A stretch of DNA of 64,000 nt. Origin: Misgurnus anguillicaudatus (taxonomy: Eukaryota; Chordata; Actinopteri; Cypriniformes; Cobitidae). This document shows positions 48,388 to 61,302 of this stretch, in pieces. Position numbers and translations under genes: made by a program. Every line of letters starts with the position of its first letter. The first letter of the stretch is position 1. The notes beneath the pieces were generated by a model. That model saw only the letters and a list, made by a program, of their open reading frames with translations. It ran no database searches and was not told the DNA's origin. The stretch is from positions 15,880,001 to 15,944,000 of the forward strand of contig NC_073359.2 in the NCBI RefSeq assembly GCF_027580225.2, given 5' to 3'.

Positions 48388-49629
48388 CAGTCACATTAAT
48401 TTACTATGACAAATAGACAACGTTACAGGCACGGTCAACTTTGGAGTGGTATTTCTAAGAAAGAGAACAGAATATCAAAAATCTGTTCAGTCATTTCTGT
48501 GCGGATTGCTCCAAACATTATACGAGCAGTACTTGGCATAAAATAGACAAAATTTGTAAAAAGAGTAGCGAAAAAATCATCTACCATATGCTTTACAATA
48601 ACACATGAACAGAATGTTGGAAAATGACAAACGAGGTATCGTTGCAATCGGCATAAACCAGTGAATACAATTTCACAAAGAAATTAATATCAGACAAAGT
48701 ATTCAGAAGTTATAAGCAGTTCCATAAGAACTGTTATAGTTTATAACCCCTAGGTGGCGCTGTACTCTGACTTCCCAGGTACCTTCAGGACATCATGTCG
48801 AAGCTCCTTACTAATTTTTGCGCGGATATGTCCAATAGTTCAAAAAATATAACAAATTATCTACAATTTCAAAATGGCGGACAGGCGGTTCGGTCAAACC
48901 CGGCATAATACACATCGACAGATGCGGCATGAGGTAAGCAATCCATAGACATCAAGATCATAATTTTCTGACAAACAGTTCAGAAGTTATGGGCAAAAAT
49001 AGCCTATTTTCATATCGCATGACCCATAGGTGGCGCTGTCACCAAATTTGGCATGAACCCCAAGTTCATGGTCCACATGAAGTGTACCAAATTTCATTTC
49101 AATTGATCAAAGAATGGCCGAGCTACAGCTTCAGAACCATTTTTGCGTCAACCTCGTTAAGTTTGCGCATTTATTACTTTTGAACAAAGATAAATATCAA
49201 AATTCTGTTTGGTCATTTCTGTGCGCCTCACTCCAAAGTTCACCTGTGCCAAATTTCATAACAATTGAACCAAATTTGAAGGAGGAGTAGCGAATAAACG
49301 GAATACTGTACATTTCAAAATGGCCACTACTGTAATGGGTGGAGTTTTACTGTAAGGTATTAAAAACAACAAGCATGAGGAGAGCAATCACGTGTACTAA
49401 GTAGAATTTTCATAGATCAAGCGGATCAGCAGTTATAACCATTTGAACATTGAATTTTTGCACTGCTGGTGGCGCTATAGAGTTAGTACTAGAGACACCA
49501 TTTTTGGTCACATGACTTTTTAAGACCACCACTACAACTGTGCCAAATTTCATCATTTTCCTATGTACGGTTCATAGGGCTGCCATAGACGCCTATGGCT
49601 AAGAAGAGGAAGCAGAATAATAATAATAA

Positions 49630-51972
49630 ATATAGCTGCAAGCAGCGATACGGGGCCAAGCACCATCAGCGCAATGAGCACCCGAAGCACAGTACGAAAC
49701 ATACAACGTATCAATCACCCAGGGCGCATTGAGCACCCAAGGTGCATCAAGAACACAAGGCGCCGCAAAGAACCCAAAGCGTAGCAATGACAGAGCAGAA
49801 CCACCGCAGTGCAGAGCAGCAACAGAAAACATGGCAAAAATAGAACATATGTGAACTACAGACAGGTCAAGAAGAATAGGTGGGAAAGAACAAAACTGTA
49901 ATAGAAGAAATTTACATCTGCCTCAGGTGGGATTCGAACCCAGGAACTCAGGATCTCAATGCCTACGACTTAACAGATGCGCCACTCAGTAGACACAGCT
50001 CAAGGGGTAGCAGAAAAGAGCTTACATGCCATACAAAGAATTCAGAAGTTATAAGCAGTTCTATAAGAACTGTTATAGTTTATACCCCTAGGTGGCGCTG
50101 TTCTCTGATTTCCTCAGGACGTCATGCCGAAGCTCCCTACCGATTTTTGCGCCGATATATCCGATACTTCAAAAGTTATAGCAATTTATCACAGATTTCA
50201 AAATGGCGGACAGGCGGTTCGGTCAATCCCGGCATAATACATATCGACAGATGCGGCATGAGCCAAGGAATCCGTAGACACCAAGATCATAATTTTCTGA
50301 CAAACGATTCGCACGTGTGGAAAACCAGACAGGTTGAGAAGAATAGGTGAGAAAGAAAAAACGTTAATAGAAGAAATTAACTTGTCTTAGGCGGGATTCG
50401 ATCCCTAGAAGAAATTAACACTTGCCTTAGACGGGATTTGATCCCAAGATTTCAGAATCTCGTTGCGTGTGACTTACCAGTTGTGCCACTCAGTTGACAC
50501 AGTTCAAGGGGCAGCAGAAACGTGGTTTTAGAGATGCAAGGATTGACATATGCTAATCACCAAAGATGCAAAAATGACACAGCAGAGCAGAAATAACAGA
50601 AATACAATGTATATGAGAATCAAAAAGCTCAAGTGAGATTGAAAACAAGAAGAACATTATGTACAGTGATGCTATAAAATGTAGCATACAGTAATTAACT
50701 ATGACAAATAGACAACGTCACAGTCACGGTCAACTTTAAAGAGATTTTTCTCAAAAAAATTCCTAGGTGCCAAAAAAATCTGTTCAGTCATTTCTGTGCG
50801 GATTGCTCCAAACATTATACGAGCAGAGCCTGGCATAAAATAAACAAAATTTGTAAAAGGAGTAGCGAAAAAATCCGTTACCATATTCCTTACAATAACA
50901 TATGAACAGAATGATCTGAAATGACAAATGTGGTATCGTTGCGATCGGCATAAACCAGTGAATACAATTTCACAAAGAAAATGAATATCAGACAAAGTAT
51001 TCAGAAGTTATAAGCAGTTTTATAAGAACTGTTACGGTTTATAACCCCTAGGTGGCGCCATACTCTGACTTCCCAGGTACCCTAAGGACAACATGTCGAA
51101 GCTCCCTACCTTTTTTTGCGCCGATATATCCGATACTTCAAAAGTTATAGCAATTTATCAGAGATTTCAAAATGGCGGACAGGCGGTTCGGTCAATCCCG
51201 GCATAATACATATCGGCAGATGCGGCATGAGCCAAGGAATCCATAGACACCAAGATCATAATTTTCTGACAAACGATTCAGAAGTTATGCGCAAAAATAG
51301 CCTTTTTTCCTATCTCATGACCCATAGGTGGCGCTGTCCCCAAATTTGGCATGGACCCCCATTTGATGGTCGACATGAAGCGTACCAAATTTCATCTCGA
51401 TTAATCAAAGAATGACCGAGATACAGCTTCAGAACCAATTTTGCGTCAATCTCGTTAAGTTCACGCATTAATTACTTTTGAATAAAGAAAAATATCAAAA
51501 TTCTGTTCAGTCATTTCTATGCGGCTCACTCCAAAGATCACATGTGCCAAATCTCATAAGAATTGAACCAAATTTGAAGGAGGAGTAGCGAAAAAACGAA
51601 ATACTGTACATTTCAAAATGGCCGCTACTGTAATGGGTGGAGTCTTACTGTAAAGTATCAAATTCAATAAGCGGGAGGAGAGCAATCACGTGTACTAAGT
51701 AGAATTCTCATAGATCTAATGGATCACGAGTTATAACCATTTGAACATTGAATTTTTGAGATGATGGTGGCGCTATAGAGTTACTGCTAGAGACCCCATT
51801 TTTGGCCAAATGACTATTTATGACCACCACTACAACTGTGCCAAATTTCATCATTTTCCTACATACGGTTCATAGGGCTGCCATAGACTCCCATTGGGGA
51901 AGATTAAGATTAAGAAGAAAAATTCTAACAGAAACAATAGGTGCCACAGCACCATAGGTGCTTGGCCCCTAA
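49630..51972 (+). mobile_element. Chimeric long copy with short-class ends, GGCC type
   Basis: It starts GATACGGGGCCAAGCACCATC and has a tRNA-like block at 49917-49990. It runs through the first GGTGGCGCT module (near 50093) to GACAAACGATTC at about 50310, then jumps to GCACGTGTGGAAAACCAGACAGG. A second set of tRNA-like blocks (50389-50410 partial, 50425-50500), the GACAAATAGACAA module and a second full set of GGTGGCGCT modules follow. The tail has ATTCTAACAGAAACAATAGG, ATA-loop hairpin and GGCCCCTAA. The same joint occurs in 62678-64000. Confidence 0.75.
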
Positions 51973-54047
51973 ATATAGCTGCAAGCAGCAATTGCGGGGT
52001 CAAGCACCTTCAGCGCAATGAGCACCCAAAGCACAGCAAAAACCACACGATGCAGCAAATGCGCAAAGCGCGCAATACAGAGCCCGAACCCGAAGCAAAG
52101 CAAATGCAGAGCAGAACCACTGCAGTGCGGAGCAACAACAGAAAAGATTTCAAAAATATAACACGTGTGGAAAACCAGACAGGTCGAGAAGAACGTGTTA
52201 AAAGGAACACAAAAGGAAATCTCAATAAGTGAAAGTAAGAGCTGGGATTCAAACCCATGACCTCATGTTCCCAAAGCACAGCACACACCGCATGCGCCAC
52301 TGAGTAAATGATTAAACCACTGAGTTGGTGTGTCCAAGCTATAGAATACAGCTTTACAGCTATGAACATTGATATCCAGCAATTACCAAAAGTGTAGAAA
52401 TGACAACAGAGAGCACAAATAACTGAAATACAATGTATAGTATGAAAATCACAAAACTTAAGTGAAAAAAAAATTAAGACAAAAACCACTGCACATGGGA
52501 CTTGAACCCATGAACTCAGGTTCTCAAAGCACAGCACTAACCGCATGCGCCACTATGAATCATGGGTTGAAAGGCTTTGGAAAAGAGGCTTCAAAGCTGC
52601 AAACATTGACATGCCAATCACTGAAAGGGCAGAAATAACACAACAAAGCAAAAATAAACAGAAATACAAAGTGTAGGGCAATCAGATAACTTAAATGGCA
52701 CTGAATTCGTGAAGAACATTTTGTACAATAATGAACAACATGGGCAAATTTTGTCAGATTCTTTTTAATATGACAAAGGGACAGCATGACAGGCATGGTC
52801 CGCTTTACAGAGGTATTTCTCAAAAATTTGACACTCAGCAGAAAAATCTGTTCAGTCACGTCTGTGCGGATTGCTCCAAACATTATACAAGCAGAACCTG
52901 GCATAAAATAAACAAAATTTGTAAAAGGAGTAGCGAAAAAATCATTTATCATATGCTTTACAATAACACATGAACAGAATGATGGAAAATGCCAAACAAG
53001 GTATTGTTGCGATCGGCAAAACCAGTGAATAAAATGTCACAAAGAAAATGTATATCAGTCAAAGTATTCTGAAGATATAAGCAGTTCTATAAGAACTGTT
53101 ATAGTTTATAACCCCTAGGTGGCGCTGTACTCTGACTTCCCAGGTAACTTCAGGACATCATGCCGAAGCTCCCTAACTATTTTTGCACGAATATGTCCAA
53201 TAGTTCAAAAGATATAACAATTTATGACCAATTTCAAAATGGCAGACAGGTGGTGTGGTCAAACCCGACATAATACATATCGTCAGATTCGGCATGAGCC
53301 AAGGAATCCGTAAACACCAAGATCATAATTTTCTGACAAACATTTCAGTAGTTATGCGCAAAAAAAGCCATTTTCCATATCTCATGACCCATAGGTGGCG
53401 CTGTCACCAAATTTGGCATGGACCCCCAGTTTATGGTCGACATGACGTGTACGAAATTTCATTTCAATTGATGAAAGAATGACAGAGATACAGCCTCAGA
53501 ACTATTTTTGTGTCAACCTCGTTAAGTTTGCGCATTTATTACTTTTGAACAAAGATAAATATCAAAATTCTGTTTGGTCATTTCTGTGCGGATCACTCCA
53601 AAGTTCACCTGTGCCAAATTTCATAACAATTGAACCAAATTTGAAGGAGGAGTAGCGAATAAACGGAATACTGTACATTTCAAAATGGCCACTACTGTAA
53701 TGGGTCGAGTTTTACTGTAAGGTATTAAAAACAACAAGCATGAGGAGAGCAATCACGTGTACTAATTAGAATTTTCATAGATCAAGCGGATCAGCAGTTA
53801 TAACCATTTGAACATTGAATTTTTGCACTGCTGGTGGCGCTATAGAGTTAGTACTAGAGACCCCATTTTTGGTCACATGACTTTTTAAGACCACCACTAC
53901 AACTGTGCCAAATTTCATCATTTTCCTATGTACGGTTCATAGGGCTGCCATAGACGCCTATGGCTAAGAAGAGGAAGCAGAATAATAATAATAATAATAC
54001 TAACAATTCCAATAGGTGTCACAGCACCTTCGGTGCTTGACCCCTAA
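51973..54047 (+). mobile_element. Complete long-class copy (AATTGC subtype), GACC type
   Basis: It starts AATTGCGGGGTCAAGCACC. Two tRNA-like blocks (52242-52311 and 52494-52555; box B GGTTTGAATCC and GGTTCAAGTCC). The stretch 52556-53500 is clearly more diverged than in any sibling, though the module order is kept; GGTGGCGCT occurs near 53120, 53397 and 53836. From about 53500 the sequence is again close to 48435-49600. The tail is ACTAACAATTCCAATAGGTGTCAC, TTC-loop hairpin, TTGACCCCTAA. Length 2075 bp. Confidence 0.75.
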
Positions 54048-54106
54048 TAATAATAATACTAACAAAAACAATAGGTGTCTCAGCACCTTCGGTGCTTGAC
54101 CCCTAA
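54048..54106 (+). mobile_element. Orphan 3' tail, GACC type
   Basis: TAATAATAATACTAACAAAAACAATAGGTGTCTC (leader and arm), TTC-loop hairpin, TTGACCCCTAA. By C/T type it could close the copy begun at 45897, but its leader spelling is that of the minisatellite subclass. Confidence 0.6.
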
Positions 54107-56614
54107 ATATAGCTGCAAGCAGCAACACGGGGTCAAGCACCTTCGGCGCAATGCACACACAGCACAGCAAGCACACAAAGCACAGCAAGCTCACAATGCA
54201 CAGCAAGCACACAAAGCACAGCAATTACACAAATCACAGCAGGCACACAAAGCACAGCAAGCTCACAAAGCACAGCAAGCACACAAAGCACAGCAAGCAC
54301 ACAAAGCACAGCAAGCTCACAATGCACAGCAAGCACACAAAGCACAGCAATTACACAAATCACAGCAGGCACACAAAGCACAGCAAGCTCACAATGCACA
54401 GCAAGCACACAAAGCACAGCAATTACACAAATCACAGCAGGCACACAAAGCACAGCAAGCTCACAAAGCACAGCAAGCTCACAAAGCACAGCAAGCAAAC
54501 AAAGCACAACAAGCACACAAAGCATAGCAAGAACACAAAGCACAGCAATTACACAAATCACAGCCGGCACACAAAGCACAGCAAGCTCACAAAGCACAGC
54601 AAGCACACAAAGCACAGCAAGCACACAAACACAGCAAGCACAGCAATTACACAAATCACAGCAGGCACACAAAGCACAGCAAGCTCACAAAGCACAGCAA
54701 GCACACAAAGCATAGCAAGCTCACAAAGCACAGCAAGCACACAAAGCACAGCAAGCTCACAAAGCACAGCAAGAACCACCATAATGCAGAGCAACAACAG
54801 CAAACATGGAAAAATAGAACACATGTGAACTACAGACAGGTTGAGAAGAATTGATGAGGAAGAACAAAACGTCATGACTCAGGTGGGATTTGAACCCAGG
54901 AACTCAGAATCTCAATGCATATGATTAACTAGATGCGCCACTCAGTTGACACAGTTCATGAAGCAGCAGACAAGAGATTAGAGAGCTGAAAGGATTAACA
55001 TATGTCAATCACCAAAGATGCAGGAAAGACACAGCAGAAGCACCACAATGCAGAGCAACAACAGCAAACATGGAAAAATAGAACACATGTGAACTACAGA
55101 CAGGTTGAGAAGAATTGATGAGGAAGAACAAAACATCATGACTCAGGTGGGATTCGAACCCTGGAACTTAGAATCTAAATGCAATTGGTTAACTAGATGC
55201 GCCACTCAGTTTACAGAGTTCATGAGGCAGCAGACCAGAGATTAGAGAGCTAAAAGGATTAACATGTCAATCACCAAAGATGCAGAATTGACACAGCAGA
55301 AGTAGAAATAACACAAATACAATGTACATTAGTTCAAGTGAAATTGAAGACAAGCAGATCATTATGTATAGTGATGCTATACAATGTAATATACAGTCAC
55401 ATTAATTTATTACTATGACAAATAGACAACGTCACAGGCACGGTGAACTTTAGAGTGGTATTTCTAAGAAAGAGAACAGAATATCAAAAATCTGTTCGGT
55501 CACATCTGTGCGGATTGCTCCAAACATTATACGAGCAGAACCTGATATAAAATACACAAAATTTGTAAAAGGAGTAGCGAAAAAATCATTTACCATATGC
55601 CTTACAATAACACCTGAACATAATGTTGGAAAATGACAAACAAGGTATCGTTGCGATCAGCATAAAACAGTGAATACAATTTCACAAAGAAAATGTATAT
55701 CAGACAATGTATTCAGAAGTTATAAGCAGTTCAATAAGAACTGTTATAGTTTATAACCCCTAGGTGGCGCTGTACTCTGACTTCCCATGTACCTTCAGGA
55801 CATCATGTCGAAGCTCCTTACCATTTTTTGCGCGGATATGTCCAATAGTTCAAAAAATATAACAATTTATTTGAAATTTCAAAATGGCGGACAGGCGGTT
55901 TGGTCAAACCCGGCATAATTCACATCGACAGATGCGGCATGAGGTAAGCAATCCATAGACATCAAGATCATAATTTTCTGACAAACAGTTCAGAAGTTAT
56001 GGGCAATAATAGCCTATTTTTCTATCTCATGACCCATAGGTGGCGCTGTCACCAAATTTGGCATGGACCCCAAGTTCATGGTCCACATGAAGTGTACCAA
56101 ATTTCATTTCAATTGATCAAAGAATGACTGAGCTACAGCTTCAGAACCATTTTTGCGTCAACCTCGTTAAGTTTGCGCATTTATTACTTTTGAACAAAGA
56201 TCAATATCAAAATTCTGTTCGGTCATTTCTATGCGGCTCACTCCAAAGATCATCTGTGCCAAATCTCATAAGAATTGAACCGCATTTGAAGGAGGAGTAG
56301 CGAAAAAACGAAATACTGTACATTTCAAAATGGACGCTACTGTAATGGGTGGAGTCTTACTGTAAAGTATCAAATTCAATAAGCACGATGAGAGCAATCA
56401 CGTGTACTAAGTAGAATTTTCATAGATCAAATGGTTCACCAATTATAACAGTTTGAACATTGATTTTTTGGACTACTGGTGGCGCTATAGAGTTACTGCT
56501 AAAGACCCCATTTTTGGTCACATGACTATTTATGACCACCTCTACATCTGTGCCAAATTTCATCATTTTCCTATGTACGGTTCATAGGGCTGCCATAGAC
56601 TCCCATTGGGGAAA

Positions 56615-56649
<35 letters not shown>
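54107..56649 (+). mobile_element. Long-class minisatellite copy, tail displaced
   Basis: It starts AACACGGGGTCAAGCACC. Minisatellite about 54151-54773, two tRNA-like blocks (54888-54955 weak, 55140-55212 intact), the GACAAATAGACAA module (about 55418-55690), and GGTGGCGCT near 55764, 56041 and 56480. It ends in a long AAT tract where the next copy starts. Confidence 0.7.
54151..54773 (+). repeat. 18-bp minisatellite, about 35 units, with higher-order repeat
   Basis: The longest array in the window. The unit containing CTCACAATG recurs at 126 bp (seven units) and then again after 72 bp (four units). This shows block-wise growth rather than single-unit slippage. One unit has lost two bases (CACAAACACAGC near 54626). 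Confidence 0.9.
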
Positions 56650-56652
<3 letters not shown>

Positions 56653-58440
56653 TAGCTGCAAGCAGCGATTTGGGGCCAAGCAGCTTTAGCGAAATGAGCA
56701 CCCAAAGCACAGCAACCAACATAGAAGGTATCAATCACCCAATGCGCATTGAGCACCCAATCAAAAACACAAGGCCCAGCAAGTACCCAAAACGTAGCAA
56801 TCACAGATCAGAACCACTGCAGTGCAGAGCAGCAATAGAAAACATGATGAAAATAGAACATATGTGAACTACAGACAGGTTGAGAAGAATAGGTGAGAAA
56901 GAACAAAAATGTAATATAACAAATTAATACTTGCCTCAGGCGGATTTCGAACCCAATAACTCAGAATCTCATTGCGTGTGACTAACCAGATACGCCACTC
57001 AGTTGACACAGTTCATGGGACAGCAGACAGAGCTGACAGAGATGCAAGCATTGACATATGCCAATCACCAAAGATGCAAAAATGATACCACAGATCAGAA
57101 ATGACAGAAATACAATGTATATGAGAATCAAAAAGCTCAAATGAGATTGAAAACAAGAAGAACATTCTGTACAGTAATGCTATAAAATGTAATATACAGT
57201 AATTCACTAGGCCGAATAGACAACGTCACAGGCACGGTCAATTTTGGAGCGGTATATCTAAGAAAGAGAACCAAATATAAAAAATCTGTTCGGTCATTTC
57301 TGTGCGGATTGCTCCAAACATTATACGAGCAGAACCTGGCATAAAATAAACAAAATTTCTAAAAGGAGTAGCGAAAAAATCATCTACCATATGCCTTACA
57401 ATAACACATGAACAGAATGTTGGAAAATGAAAAACGAGGTATCATTGCGATCGGCATAAACCAGTGAATCCAATTTCACAAAGAAAATGTATATCAGACA
57501 AAGTATTCAGAAGTTATAAGCAGTTCGATAAGAACTGTTATAGTTTACAACCCCTAGGTGGCGCTGTACTCTGATTTCCCAGGTACCCTCAGGACATCAT
57601 GCCGAAGCTCCCTACCGATTTTTGCGCCGATATATCCGATACTTCAAAAGTTATAGCAATTTATCACAAATTTCAAAATGGCGGACAGGCGGTTCGGTCA
57701 AAGTCGGCATAATACGCATCGACAGATGCGGCATGAGACAAGGAATCCGTAGATACCAAGATCATAATTTTCTGACAAACGATTCAGAAGTTATGCACAA
57801 AAATAGCCTTTTTTCATATCTCATGACCCATAGGTGGCGCTGTCACCAAAATTGAAATGGACCCCCGGTTCATGGTCGACATGAAGTGTACCAAATTTCA
57901 TTTCGATTTATCAAAGAATGACCGTGAAACAGCTTCAGAACCAATTTTCCGTCAATCTCGTTAAGTTTACGCATTTATTACTCTTGAATAAAGACAAATA
58001 TTAAAATTCTGTTTGGTCATTTCTATGCGGCTCACTCCAAAGATCACCTGTGCCAAATTTCATAACAATTGAACCAAATTTGAAGGAGGAGTAGCAAAAA
58101 AACGAAATACTGTACATTTCAAAATGGCCGCTACTGTAATGGGAGGAGTCTTACTGTAAAGTACCAAATTCAATAAGCGGGATGAGAGCAATCACGTGTA
58201 CTAAGTAGAATTTTCATAGATCTAATGGATCACCAGTTATAACCATTTGAATATTGCATTTTTGAGCTGATGGTGGCGCTATAGAGTTAATGCTAGAGAC
58301 CCCATTTTTGGCCACATTACTATTTATGACCTCCACTACAACTGTGCCAATTTTCATCATTTTCCTACATACGGTTCATAGGGCTGCCATAGACTCCCAT
58401 TGGGGAAGAAGATTAAGAAGAAGAAGAAAAATAATAATAA
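56650..58440 (+). mobile_element. Variant copy (GATTTGGGGCC start), tail displaced
   Basis: It starts GATTTGGGGCCAAGCAGC. It has one tRNA-like block (56938-57010, box B GGTTCGAAATCC), the GACAAATAGACAA-equivalent module beginning GCCGAATAGACAACGTC (about 57212-57480), and modules with GGTGGCGCT near 57559, 57835 and 58272. It ends GAAGAAGAAAAATAATAATAA. Its right part matches 40100-40324. It may own the GGCC tail at 59837-59904 (1791 + 68 bp). Confidence 0.65.
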
Positions 58441-59757
58441 ATATAGCTGCAAGCAGCGATACGGGGCCAAGCACAATCAGCGCAATGAGCACCAAAAGCA
58501 CAGCAAGAAAGATACAACGTATCGATCACCCAGGGCGCATTGAGCACCCAAGGTGCATCAAGAACACAAGGCTCAGCAAAGAACCCAAAGCGTAACAATG
58601 ACAGAGCAGAACCACCGCAGTGCAGAGCAGCAACAGAAAACATGGCAAAAATAGAACATATGTGAACTACAGACAGGTCAAGAAGAATAGGTGGGAAAGA
58701 ACAAAACTTTAATAGAAGAAACTAACATCTGCCTCAGGCGGGCTTCGAACCCAAGAACTCAGGATCTCTATGCATACGACTTGACAGATGCGCCACTCAG
58801 TAGACACAGCTCAAGGGGCAGCAGAAAAGAGCATACATGCCATACAAAGAATTCAGAAGTTATAATCAGTTCTATAAGAACTGTTATAGTTTATAAACCC
58901 TAGGTGGCGCTGTTCTCTGATTTCCTCAGGACTTCATGCCGAAGCTCCCTACCGATTTTTGCGCCGATATATCCGATACTTCAAAAGTTATAGCAATTTA
59001 TCACAGATTTCAAAATGGCGGACAGGCGGTTCGGTCAATCGCGGCATAATACATATCGACAGATGCGGCATGAGCCAAGGAATCCGTAGACACCAAGATC
59101 ATAATTTTCTGACAAACGATTCAGAAGGTATGCGCAAAAATAGCCGTTTTTCCTATCTCATGACCCATAGGTGGCGCTGTCACCAAATTTGGCATGGACC
59201 CCCATTTCATGGTCGACATGAAGCGTACCAAATTTCATCTCGATTGATCAAAGAATGACCGAGATACAGCCTCAGAACCAATTTTGCGTCAATCTCGTTA
59301 AGTTCGCGCATTAATTACTTTTGAATAAAGAAAAATATCAAAATTCTGTTCAGTCATTTCTATGCGGCTAACTCCAAAGATCACATGTGCCAAATCTCAT
59401 AAGAATTGAACCAAATTTGAAGGAGGAGTAGCGAAAAAACGAAATACTGGACATTTCAAAATGGCCGATACTGTAATGGGTGGAGTCTTACTGTAAGGTA
59501 TTAAAAACAATAAGCATGAGGAGAGCAATCACGTGTACTAAGTAGAATTTTCATAGAGCAAATGGATCACGAGTTATAACCATTTGAACATTGAATTTTT
59601 GAGATGATGGTGGCGCTATAGAGTTACTGCTAGAGACCCCATTTTTGGCCAAATGACTATTTATGACCACCACTACAACTGTGCCAAATTTCATCATTTT
59701 CCTATATACGGTTCATAGGGCTGCCATAGACTCCCATTGGGGAAGAAGATTAAGAAA

Positions 59758-59790
<33 letters not shown>

Positions 59791-59836
59791 AACAGAAACA
59801 ATAGGTGCCACAGCACCATAGGTGCTTGGCCCCTAA
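58441..59836 (+). mobile_element. Complete short-class copy, GGCC type
   Basis: It starts GATACGGGGCCAAGCAC. tRNA-like block 58731-58805 (box B GGTTCGAAGCC). ATA-loop hairpin, GGCCCCTAA. It is a near-identical duplicate of 40325-41720; differences include GGGCTTCGAACCC here against GGGATTCGAACCC there. Confidence 0.75.
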
Positions 59837-59904
59837 TAATAATAATAATAATAATACTAACAGAAACAATAGGTGCCACAGCACCATAGGTGCTTGGCCC
59901 CTAA
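59837..59904 (+). mobile_element. Orphan 3' tail, GGCC type
   Basis: A longer AAT tract, then ACTAACAGAAACAATAGG, ATA-loop hairpin, GGCCCCTAA. It lies at the same place relative to its neighbour as 41721-41779. Confidence 0.6.
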
Positions 59905-61220
59905 ATATAGCTGCAAGCAGCGATACGGGGCCAAGCACAATCAGCGCAATGAGCTCCCAAAGCACAGCAAGAAAGATACAACTTATCAATCACTCAGGGC
60001 GCATTGAGCACCCAAGGTGCATCAAGAACACAAGTCTCAGCAAAGAACCCAAAGCGTAGCAATGACAGAGCAGAACCATCGCAGTGCAGAGCAGCAACAG
60101 AAAACATGGCAAAAATAGAACATATGTGAACTACAGACAGGTCAAAAAGAATAGGTGAGAAAGAACAAAACTATAATAGAAGAAATTAACACCCGGCTCA
60201 AGTGGGATTCGAACCCATGAACTCAGAATCTCTATGCAAACGATTTAACAGATGCGCCACTCAGTAGACACAGCTCAAGGGGCAGCAGAAAAGAGCTTAC
60301 ATGCCATACAAAGAATTCAGAAGTTATAAGCAGTTCTATAAGAACTGTTATAGTTTATACCCATAGGTGGCGCTGTTCTCTGATTTCCTCAGGACGTCAT
60401 GCCGAAGCTCCCTACCGATTTTTGCGCCGATATATCCGATACTTCAAAAGTTATAGCAATTTATCACAGATTTCAAAATGGCGGACAGGCGGTTCGGTCA
60501 ATCCCGGCATAATACATATCGACAGATGCGGCATGAGCCAAGGAATCCGTAGACACCAAGATCATAATTTTCTGACAAACGATTCAGAAGGTATGCGCAA
60601 AAATAGCAGTTTTTCCTATCTCATGACCCATAGGTGGCGCTGTCACCAAATTTGGCATGGACCCCCATTTCATGGTCGACATGAAGCGTACCAAATTTCA
60701 TCTCGATTGATTAAAGAATGACCGAGATACAGCCTCAGAACCAATTTTGCGTCAATCTCGTTAAGTTCGCGCATTAATTACTTTTGAATAAAGAAAAATA
60801 TCAAAATTCTGTTCAGTCATTTCTATGCGGCTAACTCCAAAGATCACATGTGCCAAATCTCATAAGAATTGAACCAAATTTGAAGGAGGAGTAGCGAAAA
60901 AACGAAATACTGGACATTTCAAAATGGTCGATACTGTAATGGGTGGAGTCTTACTGTAAGGTATTAAAAACAATAAGCATGAGGAGAGCAATCACGTGTA
61001 CTAAGTAGAATTTTCATAGAGCAAATGGATCACGAGTTATAACCATTTGAACATTGAATTTTTGAGATGATGGTGGCGCTATAGAGTTACTGCTAGAGAC
61101 CCCATTTTTGGCCAAATGACTATTTATGACCACCACTACAACTGTGCCAAATTTCATCATTTTCCTATATACGGTTCATAGGGCTGCCATAGACTCCCAT
61201 TGGGGAAGAAGATTAAGAAA

Positions 61221-61253
<33 letters not shown>

Positions 61254-61299
61254 AACAGAAACAATAGGTGCCACAGCACCATAGGTGCTTGGCCCCTAA
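59905..61299 (+). mobile_element. Complete short-class copy, GGCC type
   Basis: It starts GATACGGGGCCAAGCACAATC. tRNA-like block 60191-60265. It is nearly identical to 44443-45837. ATA-loop hairpin, GGCCCCTAA. A TAA triplet separates it from the next start. Confidence 0.75.
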
Positions 61300-61302
61300 T
61301 AA

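Larger units (their letters stand above)
45897..49629 (+). mobile_element. Long-class copy (AATTGC subtype) interrupted by a hAT element
   Basis: It starts AATTGCGGGGTCAAGCACC. It carries three tRNA-like blocks (46171-46748) and is then split by the hAT element (46948-48387). The GACAAATAGACAA module resumes at about 48405. GGTGGCGCT occurs near 48753, 49030 and 49469. It ends GGAAGCAGAATAATAATAA. Without the hAT element and one 8-bp duplication it is about 2285 bp, consistent with three rather than two block repeats. Confidence 0.7.
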
